NCBI GenBank assembly: GCA_963714455.1
Contig: CAVQON010000014.1
Location: forward strand, 62,001-126,000
DNA length: 64,000 bases
Direction of reading: 5' to 3'
Origin: CAVQGZ01 sp963714455
GTDB lineage: Bacteria > Actinomycetota > Actinomycetes > Jiangellales > Jiangellaceae
The position numbers and the translations under genes were made by a program. Shown piece after piece: positions 50,008 to 58,410 of this stretch; position 1 is the first letter of the stretch; every line of letters starts with the position of its first letter. The notes under the pieces were generated by a model. It saw nothing but the letters and a program-made list of their open reading frames with translations. It was not told the origin of the DNA and searched no databases.

Positions 50008-50322
50008 TCAGCGCGGCGAGGACTGCTCGACGGCCGGCCCCGCGGGCAGCGCGGGCATCGAGAAGTCGGGGGTCACCGGCTCCAGGGTCTTGCCGACCCG
50101 CTCGCGTCCCGCGTTGGCCCCCACGACGCCGAGGTAGGGCAGCAGCACCGCCCCGGCCACCAGCACCCACCGCGGCCAGCCCGGGACGAAGATCGCGCCG
50201 ACGAAGCAGGCGGTGCGCACTCCCATGGTCCAGAGGTAGCGCCGCGTGCGCATGGCCAGGTCGTCGGTCAGCGACGTGGGGGCGGAGGTGATGCTTGCGA
50301 CCGCCTGCGTGCGTCGCGCCAT
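50008..50322 (-). CDS. DUF3099 family membrane protein
   Basis: A 104-residue protein with 'SITSAPTSLTDDLAMRTRRY', the start of DUF3099, and two hydrophobic helices ('MGVRTACFVGAIFVPG' and 'WVLVAGAVLLPYLGVVGANA'). The function is unknown; it is found beside SURF1 and fabG/fabI in many actinobacteria. The start ATG 50322 follows GGTGAGG on the minus strand. A 203-base gap to dodecin upstream holds possible divergent promoters but nothing else I can name. Confidence 0.87.
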   Translation of the reverse strand: MARRTQAVASITSAPTSLTDDLAMRTRRYLWTMGVRTACFVGAIFVPGWPRWVLVAGAVLLPYLGVVGANAGRERVGKTLEPVTPDFSMPALPAGPAVEQSSPR

Positions 50323-50525
50323 GTGCCACCTCACCCGTTCGCACGACGCCTCGAACGCCGTGGCTACACGCTACGTCCGGCGACCCGGCGGTGCCAGAGA
50401 TGGGTGGGGAGTGAATCGCTCGCACCGCGACGGCCCGGGCCCGGGTGAGCAGCAGGTGTAGTACGCGACGCAGGATTCCGGCAGGATGGCGCGCAGCCGC
50501 ACCATCAGGGACGAGAGGAAGACGC

Positions 50526-50738
50526 ATGCCGAACCGCACGTACCGAGTGATCGAGGTTGTCGGGACATCGCCGGACGGGGTCGACGACGCCCTGCGCAAC
50601 GGCATCGGGCGGGCGAGCGAGACGATGCGCCACCTCGACTGGTTCGAGGTGGTCGAGATCCGTGGCCACATCACCGACGGCCAGCCGGACCACTTCCAGG
50701 TGTCGATGAAGGTCGGCTTCAGGCTCGAGGACGCCTGA
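50526..50738 (+). CDS. Dodecin (flavin-binding)
   Basis: A 70-residue protein with the dodecin pattern: 'YRVIEVVGTSPDGVDDALRN', then a helix 'GIGRASETMRHLDWFEVVEI', whose Trp stacks on flavin, and 'FQVSMKVGFRLED'. Dodecins form dodecamers that store or buffer riboflavin/FMN/CoA. The ATG 50526 has a GAGAGGAAG ribosome binding site at 50511-50519. Confidence 0.93.
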   Translation: MPNRTYRVIEVVGTSPDGVDDALRNGIGRASETMRHLDWFEVVEIRGHITDGQPDHFQVSMKVGFRLEDA

Positions 50739-50797
50739 GGACGTCGCCAGTCTCCGCCGCACCGCGGGGCGATTCGTCCCTACCAGCGGGTAGGCGT

Positions 50798-50803
50798 TAC
50801 GGT
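50798..50803 (+). promoter_or_regulatory. -10 element of fabG
   Basis: TACGGT ends eight bases before GTG 50812 and lies after GGTAGGCGT. No ribosome binding site is seen before the GTG, which fits a leaderless or very short-leader mRNA. Confidence 0.4.
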
Positions 50804-50811
50804 CGCGCCCC

Positions 50812-51519
50812 GTGAGTCGAAGCGTTCTGATCACCGGCGGCAACCGTGGCATCGGTCTGGCGACCGCCCGGTGCTTCGCCGACCTGGGTGACAAGGTCGC
50901 CGTCACCACGCGCGGTGGGTCGGTGCCCGACGAGCGTCTGCTGGCGGTGCCGGCCGACGTCAGCGACCCCGAATCCGTGGCGGCAGCCGTCGCAGCGGCC
51001 CAGGACGCCCACGGACCGGTCGAGGTGCTGGTGGCCAACGCCGGCATCACCCGCGACACGCTGCTGCTGCGCATGTCCGAGGCCGACTGGGCCGACGTGA
51101 TCGACACGAACCTGTCCGGCGCCTTCCGGGTGGTCAAGGCCGCCTCGCGCGCCATGCTGCGCCAGCGTCGGGGCCGCATCGTGCTGGTCTCCAGCGTCGT
51201 CGCGCTCACCGGTTCCGCCGGCCAGGTCAACTACGCAGCCAGCAAGGCCGGCCTCGTCGGCATGGCGCGCTCCCTTGCCCGCGAGCTCGGCAGCCGCAGC
51301 ATCACCGCCAACGTCGTGGCACCCGGCTTCGTCGAGACCGACATGACCGCTGAGCTGGACGACGACACCCGAGCGACCTACCGCGACCAGGTGCCCCTCG
51401 GGCGCTTCGCCGACGCCGACGAGGTGGCCCGCGTGATCCGCTGGGTGGCCAGCGACGACGCCGCGTACGTGACCGGTGCGGTCATCCCGGTGGACGGCGG
51501 GCTGGGGATGGGTCACTGA
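50812..51519 (+). CDS. fabG: 3-oxoacyl-ACP reductase FabG
   Basis: A 235-residue SDR. 'ITGGNRGIGLATARCFA' binds NADPH, 'VANAGITRDTLLLRM' is typical of FabG, and the catalytic Tyr-Lys pair is in 'VNYAASKAGLVGMARSLARE'. It reduces 3-oxoacyl-ACP in fatty acid elongation. It is followed 40 bases later by fabI, the same pairing as mycobacterial fabG1 (mabA)-inhA. Confidence 0.92.
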   Translation: MSRSVLITGGNRGIGLATARCFADLGDKVAVTTRGGSVPDERLLAVPADVSDPESVAAAVAAAQDAHGPVEVLVANAGITRDTLLLRMSEADWADVIDTNLSGAFRVVKAASRAMLRQRRGRIVLVSSVVALTGSAGQVNYAASKAGLVGMARSLARELGSRSITANVVAPGFVETDMTAELDDDTRATYRDQVPLGRFADADEVARVIRWVASDDAAYVTGAVIPVDGGLGMGH

Positions 51520-51559
51520 TGGCCATCGGTACCCACAGGCCACGATGGAGAGGACACAT

Positions 51560-52330
51560 GTGAGCGGGCTGCTGGCGGGCAAGCGAATCCTGGTGACGGG
51601 GGTGATCACCGACCAGTCGATCGGGTTCCACGTCGCCCGCATGGCCCTGGACCAGGGCGCCACGGTGGTGGTGACCGGCTTCGGTCGCATGTCGTTGGTC
51701 GAGCGGATCATCAAGCGGCTGCCCGCTGCGGTCCCGCTCGTCGAGATGGACGTCACCGACGAGCAGCACATGTCGACGCTCGCCGAGCGTGTCGGGCAGC
51801 ACGTCGACGGCTTGGACGGGGTGCTGCACTCGATCGCCTACGCACCCCCGGCAGCTCTCGGCGGCAACTTCTTGCACACCGAGTGGGCGGACGCCGCGAC
51901 CGCGCTGCACGTCTCGGCCTTCTCACTCAAGCAGCTCACCATGGCGTGCCGGCCGCTGTTCGGCCCGGACGGCGCCTCGGTCGTGGGGCTCGACTTCGAC
52001 GCGGCCGTCGCCTGGCCGACGTACGACTGGATGGGCGTGTCGAAGGCCGCCCTCGAAGCGACGTCGCGCTACCTGGCCCGCGAGCTCGGACCGGAGAACG
52101 TCCGGGTCAACCTGGTGGCCGCCGGCCCGTTGCGGACGCTGGCAGCGAAGTCGATCCCCGGGTACGCCGGGTACGAGTCGGTCTGGCACGAGCGGGCCCC
52201 ACTCGGCTGGGAGATGACCGACCCGGAGCCCACGGCGCGCGCGTGCGTCGCCCTGCTCTCGGACTGGTTCCCGAAGACCACCGCCGAGATCGTCCACGTC
52301 GACGGGGGAGTGCACGCCGTCGGCGCCTGA
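51560..52330 (+). CDS. fabI: Enoyl-ACP reductase FabI (InhA type)
   Basis: A 256-residue enoyl-ACP reductase. The start GTG 51560 gives 'MSGLLAGKRILVTGVITDQS', which matches InhA; an AGAGG ribosome binding site precedes it. The active-site pattern Y-x6-K is in 'YDWMGVSKAALEA', and 'GWEMTDPEPTARACVALLSD' resembles the InhA C-terminus. It performs the last step of fatty acid elongation. ATG 51545 would add five residues. Confidence 0.93.
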   Translation: MSGLLAGKRILVTGVITDQSIGFHVARMALDQGATVVVTGFGRMSLVERIIKRLPAAVPLVEMDVTDEQHMSTLAERVGQHVDGLDGVLHSIAYAPPAALGGNFLHTEWADAATALHVSAFSLKQLTMACRPLFGPDGASVVGLDFDAAVAWPTYDWMGVSKAALEATSRYLARELGPENVRVNLVAAGPLRTLAAKSIPGYAGYESVWHERAPLGWEMTDPEPTARACVALLSDWFPKTTAEIVHVDGGVHAVGA

Positions 52331-52352
52331 CGGCGCGGCGGCTGACAGGGGG

Positions 52353-53069
52353 TCAGGCGGGCTGCGAGGCGGGGGAGTCGGGGATGTCCGGCGCGGTACG
52401 CCAGATGCCACGCTGCGCGACGACGACGCCGACGACGATCAGCCCCTGCGCCAGCAGGTAGGTGGTCATCACCAGCACCCGTTGCCCGTTCTCGGCGATC
52501 GTGAGCAGGTCGGTGAAACGGCCGACAGCGATCAGCGTGTCGGAGGCGACGAACAGGGCCGCGCCGAGCCCCGTGTAGGCGTTGACGCCGGACGCGACGA
52601 TCCCCATCGTGCAGATGGCCGCGGCGTAGACGGCCACCGGGAGCAAGAACTCCCCGAGCTCGGGGGCCAGGAACGCGACCAGGCCCGCTCCGTAGAGCAC
52701 GTACACCAGCGCCCACACCGGCGGTCGCGGCGGCGTCGACGAGCGCACCAGCGGGGTGAACGCCACCACGTAGAGCACCTGGGCGACGAGAAACCCGCCG
52801 AGGCCCGCCATGAACAAGGGGTCGGAGTCGGCCAGTCGCGAGACCTCGAGCAGCACGTCGCCGAGCCAGGAGAACGCCAGGGCCGCCAGCACCACGCGCA
52901 CCATGCGGGTGAACGGCCGTGGCGAGGCGCTGATCAGAAAGGCGGCGAGGGCCGGCATCAGCAGCGGCTTCGTCGCCGTCGTCAGCGCGGTCAGGGAGGC
53001 GACGTGCGCACCGACGTGCAGCACCGAGACTGCTGCGTAGACACCGAGCATCGTGGTGGGGCGAGGCAT
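52353..53069 (-). CDS. Lysoplasmalogenase/YhhN family membrane protein
   Basis: A 238-residue protein with about eight hydrophobic helices. The YhhN/TMEM86 motifs 'TKPLLMPALAAFLIS', 'FSWLGDVLLEV' and 'LFVASDTLIAVGRF' with their acidic residues are present. The family hydrolyses the vinyl-ether bond of lysoplasmalogens in animals; the bacterial role is not well known. ATG 53069 starts the membrane domain; the long frame upstream is antisense to sixA. Confidence 0.87.
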   Translation of the reverse strand: MPRPTTMLGVYAAVSVLHVGAHVASLTALTTATKPLLMPALAAFLISASPRPFTRMVRVVLAALAFSWLGDVLLEVSRLADSDPLFMAGLGGFLVAQVLYVVAFTPLVRSSTPPRPPVWALVYVLYGAGLVAFLAPELGEFLLPVAVYAAAICTMGIVASGVNAYTGLGAALFVASDTLIAVGRFTDLLTIAENGQRVLVMTTYLLAQGLIVVGVVVAQRGIWRTAPDIPDSPASQPA

Positions 53070-53117
53070 GGCGCCCAGTGTCTCCCACGGCTCGACCGAG
53101 GCGACGATGATGGGTGC

Positions 53118-53639
53118 ATGACTGCCGTGCCCGACCGTCGCCTCGTCCTGCTGCGTCACGCCAAGTCGGACTGGCCGACCGGCGTGCCCGACCACGAGCG
53201 CCCCCTCGGCCAGCGCGGGCGCGCCGAGGCCCCGCAGGCCGGCCGCTGGCTCGCCGCCGCCGGCCTGGTGCCCGACCTCGCGCTGGTGTCGACCGCGACA
53301 CGCACGCGCCAGACCTGGAACCTGGTCAGCGAGCAGCTCGGGGCAGACGTGGCGACGAGCTACAGCGACGACCTGTACGAGTCCGGGCTGCTCGGATCGC
53401 TCGCGCTGCTGCGCTCGTTGCCCGCCGACGTGGCCACGGCACTGGTGGTCGGGCACAACCCGACGACCGAGAGCTTGGCGCTGTACCTCCAGGACGGCGC
53501 GGGGGTGGCAGCCGACCGCGCGCGGATGGCGGGCAAGTATCCGACCGGCGGCATCGCCGTCCTTCACCTGCAGGTGCCGGACTGGCGTGACCTCGACGAG
53601 GGCACGGCTCGACTGCTCGCCTTCGCAGTTCCTCGCTGA
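53118..53639 (+). CDS. sixA: SixA-like phosphohistidine phosphatase
   Basis: A 173-residue histidine phosphatase. The catalytic 'LVLLRHAKSDWP' (RHG-type motif in the SixA form RHA) is near residues 9-20, with 'HERPLGQRGRAEAPQ', and the second catalytic His in 'LVVGHNPTTESL'. SixA removes phosphate from histidine in phosphorelay or PTS proteins. The start is ATG 53118, and the gene is divergent from the YhhN gene. Confidence 0.88.
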   Translation: MTAVPDRRLVLLRHAKSDWPTGVPDHERPLGQRGRAEAPQAGRWLAAAGLVPDLALVSTATRTRQTWNLVSEQLGADVATSYSDDLYESGLLGSLALLRSLPADVATALVVGHNPTTESLALYLQDGAGVAADRARMAGKYPTGGIAVLHLQVPDWRDLDEGTARLLAFAVPR

Positions 53640-53664
53640 CTGAGATACTTCACGGCGAGATTCA

Positions 53665-53677
53665 GCAACGTTGTTGC
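53665..53677 (+). promoter_or_regulatory. Inverted repeat upstream of the first acyltransferase gene
   Basis: GCAAC-GTT-GTTGC is a perfect 5+5 palindrome with a three-base spacer. It follows GATACT (53643-53648), a possible -10, and lies 79 bases before the GTG start. A candidate operator. Confidence 0.3.
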
Positions 53678-53755
53678 GTGGACGCCCGACGGGGAGCACA
53701 CTTCGTGGGCCGTGTGAGTTGGGATCTGTCGGGGGTCGATGGTCAGGAGGGCAGC

Positions 53756-54976
53756 GTGAGCGTGGACTCGTCCCGCGTTGCCCGCGTCGTCGCTCTCGGC
53801 CGACTGGGTGTCTGGCTCATGGTCGGTCTGCTGGTCTTCAAGGCGGTCCGCCCGTTCGACACCGTGGACTGGCGCATCGACAACGACCAGACGCTCGCCG
53901 CGCTCACCGCGGTCACGACGCTGTTCTTCGTCTGGGCCATGCCCCTGCTGTTCGTGCTGGCCGGCACGGCCGCGTGGTTCGCGGGCATGGCACGCGACGG
54001 TCGGCGCTTCGCCGGGGAGCGGACGCGCCGGCTGCTCATCCCGTTCGTGGCGGGAGCCCTTCTCGTCGCTCCGTTCCAGGCGTGGGTCATCTCGTGGCAC
54101 AACGGGTTCTACAGCGGCCAGTTCACCGAGTACGTGCCCATCTGGGTCGACAGCCTCACGATCGTCGGGTCGCCGGCAGTGCTCAGTGGCCAGGGCGGGC
54201 ACCTTTGGTTCCTGGCCTACCTGCTCATCTTCGGGCTGATGTCGTGGCCCCTGCAGACATGGATGCGGGGTGCAGGTGCGCGCGGGGTCCGACTGCTGGC
54301 CGAGTCGGTCGCCCACCACCGCGGGAGCATCGTGCTGGGCGTCGTCCCGCTCGTGGTGGTGCGGGAGGCGTTGCACGGCTTCAGCCCCGAGGAGCAGGGG
54401 TGGACCGACTTCGTCTACTACGCGATCTTCTTCGTCTACGGTCTTCTGCTGCTGCAGGACTCACGGTTCGCCGAGGTGGTGCGGCGTGACTGGCGGTTCA
54501 GTGCGGTCACAGGCTCCCTCGGCGCGCTGATCATCGTGGTCGGGGCGGGGGTGGGCCTGATCACGGCTGAGTCGTGGTCGCCGCTGGACGGACCCGACCT
54601 CGGCTCGGTTGCCCTCAACCTCGCCGTCCCGCTCGCCGCATTCGGGGGCGGGCTCACGGTGCTCGCCGCCGCACTGACGTGGCTCACGCGGCCGACCCGG
54701 GGTCTGCGGTACGGGCAGGCGGTCATCCTCGCGTTCTACGTCGTGCACCAGCCGGTGGTCGTCTCGGTCGCCGCGTACGTCGTCACCACCGGGCTGGGCT
54801 TCTGGGCCCGGCTGGGCACCACCGTTCTGGTCTCGTTGGCGGTCGCCCTGCTGCTCGTCGAAGTCATCCGCCGTGTGCCGCTGCTGAGTCGCCTGATGAG
54901 CGTCACCCCGTACGTGAGCGACAGCCCGATGGTGTCGGTCGCCGGGGCGAAGGTCTCGGTCACCGCGGGTCGCTGA
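53756..54976 (+). CDS. Acyltransferase-3 family membrane protein, catalytic motif lost
   Basis: A 406-residue protein with about ten helices, closely similar in layout to the next gene ('APFQAWVISWHNGFYSGQF', 'GWTDFVYYAIFFVYGLLLLQ', 'WSPLDGPDLGSVALNLAVPL', 'RYGQAVILAFYVVHQPVVV'). In the first helix, where the family has D-x2-R-x10-H, this copy has G15, G18 and K29, and the second His is R32. It should therefore lack acyl transfer activity. GTG 53756 follows an AGGAGG ribosome binding site at 53745-53750. It likely arose by duplication and may act as a partner or regulator of the second copy. Confidence 0.82.
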   Translation: MSVDSSRVARVVALGRLGVWLMVGLLVFKAVRPFDTVDWRIDNDQTLAALTAVTTLFFVWAMPLLFVLAGTAAWFAGMARDGRRFAGERTRRLLIPFVAGALLVAPFQAWVISWHNGFYSGQFTEYVPIWVDSLTIVGSPAVLSGQGGHLWFLAYLLIFGLMSWPLQTWMRGAGARGVRLLAESVAHHRGSIVLGVVPLVVVREALHGFSPEEQGWTDFVYYAIFFVYGLLLLQDSRFAEVVRRDWRFSAVTGSLGALIIVVGAGVGLITAESWSPLDGPDLGSVALNLAVPLAAFGGGLTVLAAALTWLTRPTRGLRYGQAVILAFYVVHQPVVVSVAAYVVTTGLGFWARLGTTVLVSLAVALLLVEVIRRVPLLSRLMSVTPYVSDSPMVSVAGAKVSVTAGR

Positions 54977-55073
54977 CGGCCGAAGCCACAGCCCGGCGAC
55001 AATGCAGCACGGCGCTTCTTGATGCAGGCTTCGTGCGTCACGCTCACGTGTCACACGATTCGAGGAGACGACG

Positions 55074-56354
55074 GTGCCGACTGCTGCCACGACGCAACGG
55101 GTGTACGGGCTCGACTGGCTCCGCGTCCTCTTGGTGTTCGGGGTGTTCCTGTTCCACGCGCTGCACCCCTACGACGCTATCCCTTGGGTCATCAAGAACG
55201 ACGAGACCAGCTTCGCCATCACGGGCGTGCTCATGCTGTTCTTCCCCTGGGGGCTGCCGGTGCTGTTCCTCGTCGCGGGGGCGTCGGCCTACTTCGCGGG
55301 TCTGCGGCGCAGCGGCCGCCAGTTCGCCAAGGAGCGCACGCTGCGTCTGGCGGTGCCGTTCGCCATCGGGACGGTGCTGCTGGCGCCGTTCCAAGCCTGG
55401 GTCGTCGCGCAGCACCAGGGCATCTATCAGGGCTCCCTGCTCGACTTCATCCCCGTCTGGGCCGGTGACCTGCCGTTCTTCTTCTCCCCGGCGATGGTCA
55501 GCGACTGGGGATGGCACCTGTGGTTCCTCGGGTTCTTGTTCGCGTTCTCGCTTCTCGTCTGGCCGCTGCAGCGCTGGCTGAGCGGTGGCGGCGCGGGCGT
55601 CGTCGATCGCGTCGCGGCGTTCGTGACTGCCCACCGCGGCGCGATCCTGCTCGGTGTCGTCCCGCTGATCGTGGTTCGGGTCGCCCTGCACGGGATCGCG
55701 CCCGAGGAGCACGGCTGGACAGACTTCGCCTACTACGGGCTCTTCTACGTGTACGGCATCGTGCTGCTGCAAGACCCGCGCCTGCTGGCGGCCGTGCGCC
55801 GGGACTGGAAGCTCGGCGCAGTCATGGCTGTCGTCGGCGTGATGGCCATCGGCGGGGGGACCGGCTCGGGCTTCATCACCGACGCGGCCTGGGAACCCCT
55901 GGACGGTCCCGACGCCGGCTCGCTCATGCTCAACCTGGCGATGCCGCTGGCTGCCTACGGAGCGGGCCTCGTCGTCGTGGCCACGGCCGTCGCCCATCTC
56001 GACAAGAACACCCCGCTGCTGCGGTACGGGCAGTCGGTGATCGTGCCGTTCTACGTCGTGCACCAACCGGTGGTGATCGCTGTGGCCGCCGTGGTGGTGG
56101 CCGGCGACCTGGGGTTCTGGTTGAAGGTCGCCACCACCCTCGTGGTCTCCCTCGCCATCACGATGGTGCTGGTCGAGGCCATTCGTCGCACTCCCGGCGT
56201 TCGGGCCGTCTTTGGCGTGAAGCCTGCGGGCGGTGGCGCCGCTGTCGACGATCAGCCGAGCGGAGGCGACGGCGTGGGGGTGCCGTCGGACTCGTCCGCG
56301 GCCTCGACGTCCTCACGGCTCACCCCGAGCAGGTACAACACCGAGTCCAAGTAG
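55074..56354 (+). CDS. Acyltransferase-3 family membrane protein
   Basis: A 426-residue paralogue of the previous gene with the motif intact: 'LDWLRVLLVFGVFLFHALHP' has R17 and H28 spaced exactly as RX10H, the residues needed in OafA-type enzymes. About ten helices follow. Such proteins move acetyl or other acyl groups onto glycans, lipids or peptidoglycan from the inner leaflet. A GAGGAG ribosome binding site precedes GTG 55074. The last 35 residues are Gly/Ser-rich, and the final 103 bases overlap the 3' end of serB on the other strand. Confidence 0.86.
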   Translation: MPTAATTQRVYGLDWLRVLLVFGVFLFHALHPYDAIPWVIKNDETSFAITGVLMLFFPWGLPVLFLVAGASAYFAGLRRSGRQFAKERTLRLAVPFAIGTVLLAPFQAWVVAQHQGIYQGSLLDFIPVWAGDLPFFFSPAMVSDWGWHLWFLGFLFAFSLLVWPLQRWLSGGGAGVVDRVAAFVTAHRGAILLGVVPLIVVRVALHGIAPEEHGWTDFAYYGLFYVYGIVLLQDPRLLAAVRRDWKLGAVMAVVGVMAIGGGTGSGFITDAAWEPLDGPDAGSLMLNLAMPLAAYGAGLVVVATAVAHLDKNTPLLRYGQSVIVPFYVVHQPVVIAVAAVVVAGDLGFWLKVATTLVVSLAITMVLVEAIRRTPGVRAVFGVKPAGGGAAVDDQPSGGDGVGVPSDSSAASTSSRLTPSRYNTESK

Positions 56355-57550
56355 GGCACCGACACCGCCGTGTCCGCAGCCGCCCGCACCACCGGCTTCG
56401 CGTTGAACGCGATGCCCAGGCCCGCGGCGGCGATCATGTCGAGGTCGTTGGCCCCGTCCCCGATGGCCACGGTCTGCGACAGCGGGATGCCGGCCTGCGC
56501 GGCGAACCTGCGCAGCGCCTCCGCCTTGGCCGCTCGGTCGACGACCGGGCCGACCACGCGCCCGGTGAGCCGGCCGTCGTCCACCTCCAGGGTGTTGGCC
56601 AGCGAGAAGTCCAGGGCCAGCTCGGCGGCGAGCGCGTCGGTGACCTGGGTGAAGCCCCCGCTGACGATGGCCACCTTGTAGTCCAGCCGCTTCAACGTCC
56701 GCACCAGCGTGCGGGCGCCGGGAGTGAGCGCCACCGAGCGGCGCACCTGCTCGAGCGCCGACTCGGGCAAGCCCGCCAGCAGCGCCACGCGCGCACGCAG
56801 CGACTCGGCGAAGTCGAGCTCGCCGCGCATGGCGGCGTCGGTCACCTCGGCCACCTGCGGCAGCACCCCGGCGTGGGCGGCCAGCATCTCGATCACCTCG
56901 CCCTGCACCAGGGTGGAGTCGACGTCCATCACCACGAGCCGTGTCGCACGCTGGTGCAGACCCGCCGGCTCGACGGCCACGTCGACGCCGAGGCGAGCCG
57001 CAGCCGCAGCCAGGCTCGGACGCAGCACGCGGGCGTCCGCCCCTGACACGTGCATGCGGATGGCGGTCACCGGGTAGGCGGCGAGGCGGGTGATGCGGTC
57101 GATGTTCGCGCCCGCATCGGCGATCTGTGCCGTCATCCCCGCGACGGTGGCCGGTGTCAGCGGCTGGCCCAGCACGGTCACCACGACACGCCCCGGGCGC
57201 AGCGCCGCGGGATCGCCCCAGGCTGTCGAGGCGTCGAGATGCATGCCGAGGTCGGCGGCGACGGTGGCTGCCGTCGCCTCCGCCGCGACGAGACGCGCCT
57301 TCGCGGCGCGCATCTCGTCCTCGTCGGCCGGCAACCTGCCTGCGCTGAGCAGCACGCCGAGCACCAGCCGTCCGCGCACCACGACCTGCTCGATGTCGAG
57401 CACGACGAGCGGCTCTGCCGGGTCTGCGCGCAGGGCGCCGAACAGCGACGTCGTCACGCCGGGACGGTCAGGTCCGGTGAGGGTGAGCAGCAGCGTCGGT
57501 ACCTGGCCGACAGGAGGGGCGGCGTCCTCGTCCGGGGTCGTCGCGGTCAT
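56252..57550 (-). CDS. serB: Phosphoserine phosphatase SerB
   Basis: A 432-residue enzyme for the last step of serine synthesis. Residues 1-180 hold two ACT-like regulatory domains ('LTLTGPDRPGVTTSLFGAL' and 'GQPLTPATVAGMTAQI'), as in mycobacterial SerB2. The HAD phosphatase follows: 'VMDVDSTLVQGEVIEML' around residue 210, 'VSGGFTQV', and 'IGDGANDLDMIAAAGLG'. The ATG overlaps the stop of the upstream gene (ATGA), so the two are coupled. Its end lies within the acyltransferase gene's final bases. Confidence 0.95.
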   Translation of the reverse strand: MTATTPDEDAAPPVGQVPTLLLTLTGPDRPGVTTSLFGALRADPAEPLVVLDIEQVVVRGRLVLGVLLSAGRLPADEDEMRAAKARLVAAEATAATVAADLGMHLDASTAWGDPAALRPGRVVVTVLGQPLTPATVAGMTAQIADAGANIDRITRLAAYPVTAIRMHVSGADARVLRPSLAAAAARLGVDVAVEPAGLHQRATRLVVMDVDSTLVQGEVIEMLAAHAGVLPQVAEVTDAAMRGELDFAESLRARVALLAGLPESALEQVRRSVALTPGARTLVRTLKRLDYKVAIVSGGFTQVTDALAAELALDFSLANTLEVDDGRLTGRVVGPVVDRAAKAEALRRFAAQAGIPLSQTVAIGDGANDLDMIAAAGLGIAFNAKPVVRAAADTAVSVPYLDSVLYLLGVSREDVEAADESDGTPTPSPPLG

Positions 57551-58377
57551 CGCGGGGGGAACGCCGGTGTGCTCGACTCACGCCGCGCGTGCTGGTGGTC
57601 GGGGCTGACCGCGGCGACGACGGCCCGACGGGCCGCCCGGTCGAGCGGGGCGAGCGAGGCCGAGCGGGCGTGCGCCACGTGTGCGGTGATCGCGTCGCCG
57701 TCGTCGGCCCGGGCAGCCTCCAGCATGGTGAGCACCGAGATGGCGCGACGGACGAGCGAGTCGGCGCGGGCCCCGACGTGGTGGGGGAGCCGCATGTCGC
57801 GTCCGAACCCGCGCAGCCGGTCCACCGTCTGCGCGGTGCCGGGGCGCCACGACTGCGCACTGAGCGACGCCAACGCCGCCGTGGCCTCGCGCATCGCCTG
57901 CGTCAGCTCACGATCGGCCTCGCCCAGCACCGGGACGTCGGGCAGCGTCGACGCCGCCGGCATGCTCCGCCACGTGACGCAGTGCCCGCGGTCACCGGGT
58001 GTGCCGAACGCGGTGATGCTCGGCACGATGGCCCGACAGCCGTGCGGCCCGGCCCAGGACGAACCCCGGTCACCCACGGTGACGACCGCCTCACCGGCGG
58101 CGAGCGCGGCCAGGTTGGTCTCGACCGGGCCGGTGAGCCCGAGCGGGTCGCCGGGCACCGGCAGGGACAGCCGCAGTGCCGACACGCCCTCTGCCTTCAG
58201 CGCGGCGAGGCCCTCACCGATCTCGTCGGGACCGGCCGTCGGCTCGCGGGTCCAGAGGTGCGGCTCGTCCTCGCCCTCGACCTCGGCGACGGCAAGCTCG
58301 AGCGAGACCGCGTCCTGCAGGTAGGCCGTCCCCCAGGCGGCGAGCAGCGCGGCGCGCAGAGCAATCGGCACCGGCAC
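57547..58377 (-). CDS. Conserved actinobacterial protein of unknown function
   Basis: A 276-residue soluble protein I cannot place in a named family. It begins 'MPVPIALRAALLAAWGTAYL', has an acidic first third ('VAEVEGEDEPHLWTRE'), a middle segment 'VGDRGSSWAGPHGCRAIVPS', and a helical end. There are no membrane helices or catalytic motifs I can name. It is coupled to serB by an ATGA overlap, so it may be needed with SerB or share its control. The GTG 58377 start is supported by the divergent promoter just upstream. Confidence 0.75.
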   Translation of the reverse strand: MPVPIALRAALLAAWGTAYLQDAVSLELAVAEVEGEDEPHLWTREPTAGPDEIGEGLAALKAEGVSALRLSLPVPGDPLGLTGPVETNLAALAAGEAVVTVGDRGSSWAGPHGCRAIVPSITAFGTPGDRGHCVTWRSMPAASTLPDVPVLGEADRELTQAMREATAALASLSAQSWRPGTAQTVDRLRGFGRDMRLPHHVGARADSLVRRAISVLTMLEAARADDGDAITAHVAHARSASLAPLDRAARRAVVAAVSPDHQHARRESSTPAFPPR

Positions 58378-58398
58378 AGAGTAGGACCCTTCGTTCCG

Positions 58399-58404
58399 TA
58401 GGGT
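58399..58404 (+). promoter_or_regulatory. -10 element of the ABC ATPase gene
   Basis: TAGGGT ends six bases before GTG 58411, so the message is probably leaderless. The 33-base gap between the divergent genes leaves no room for a ribosome binding site. Confidence 0.5.
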
Positions 58405-58410
58405 GGACCC

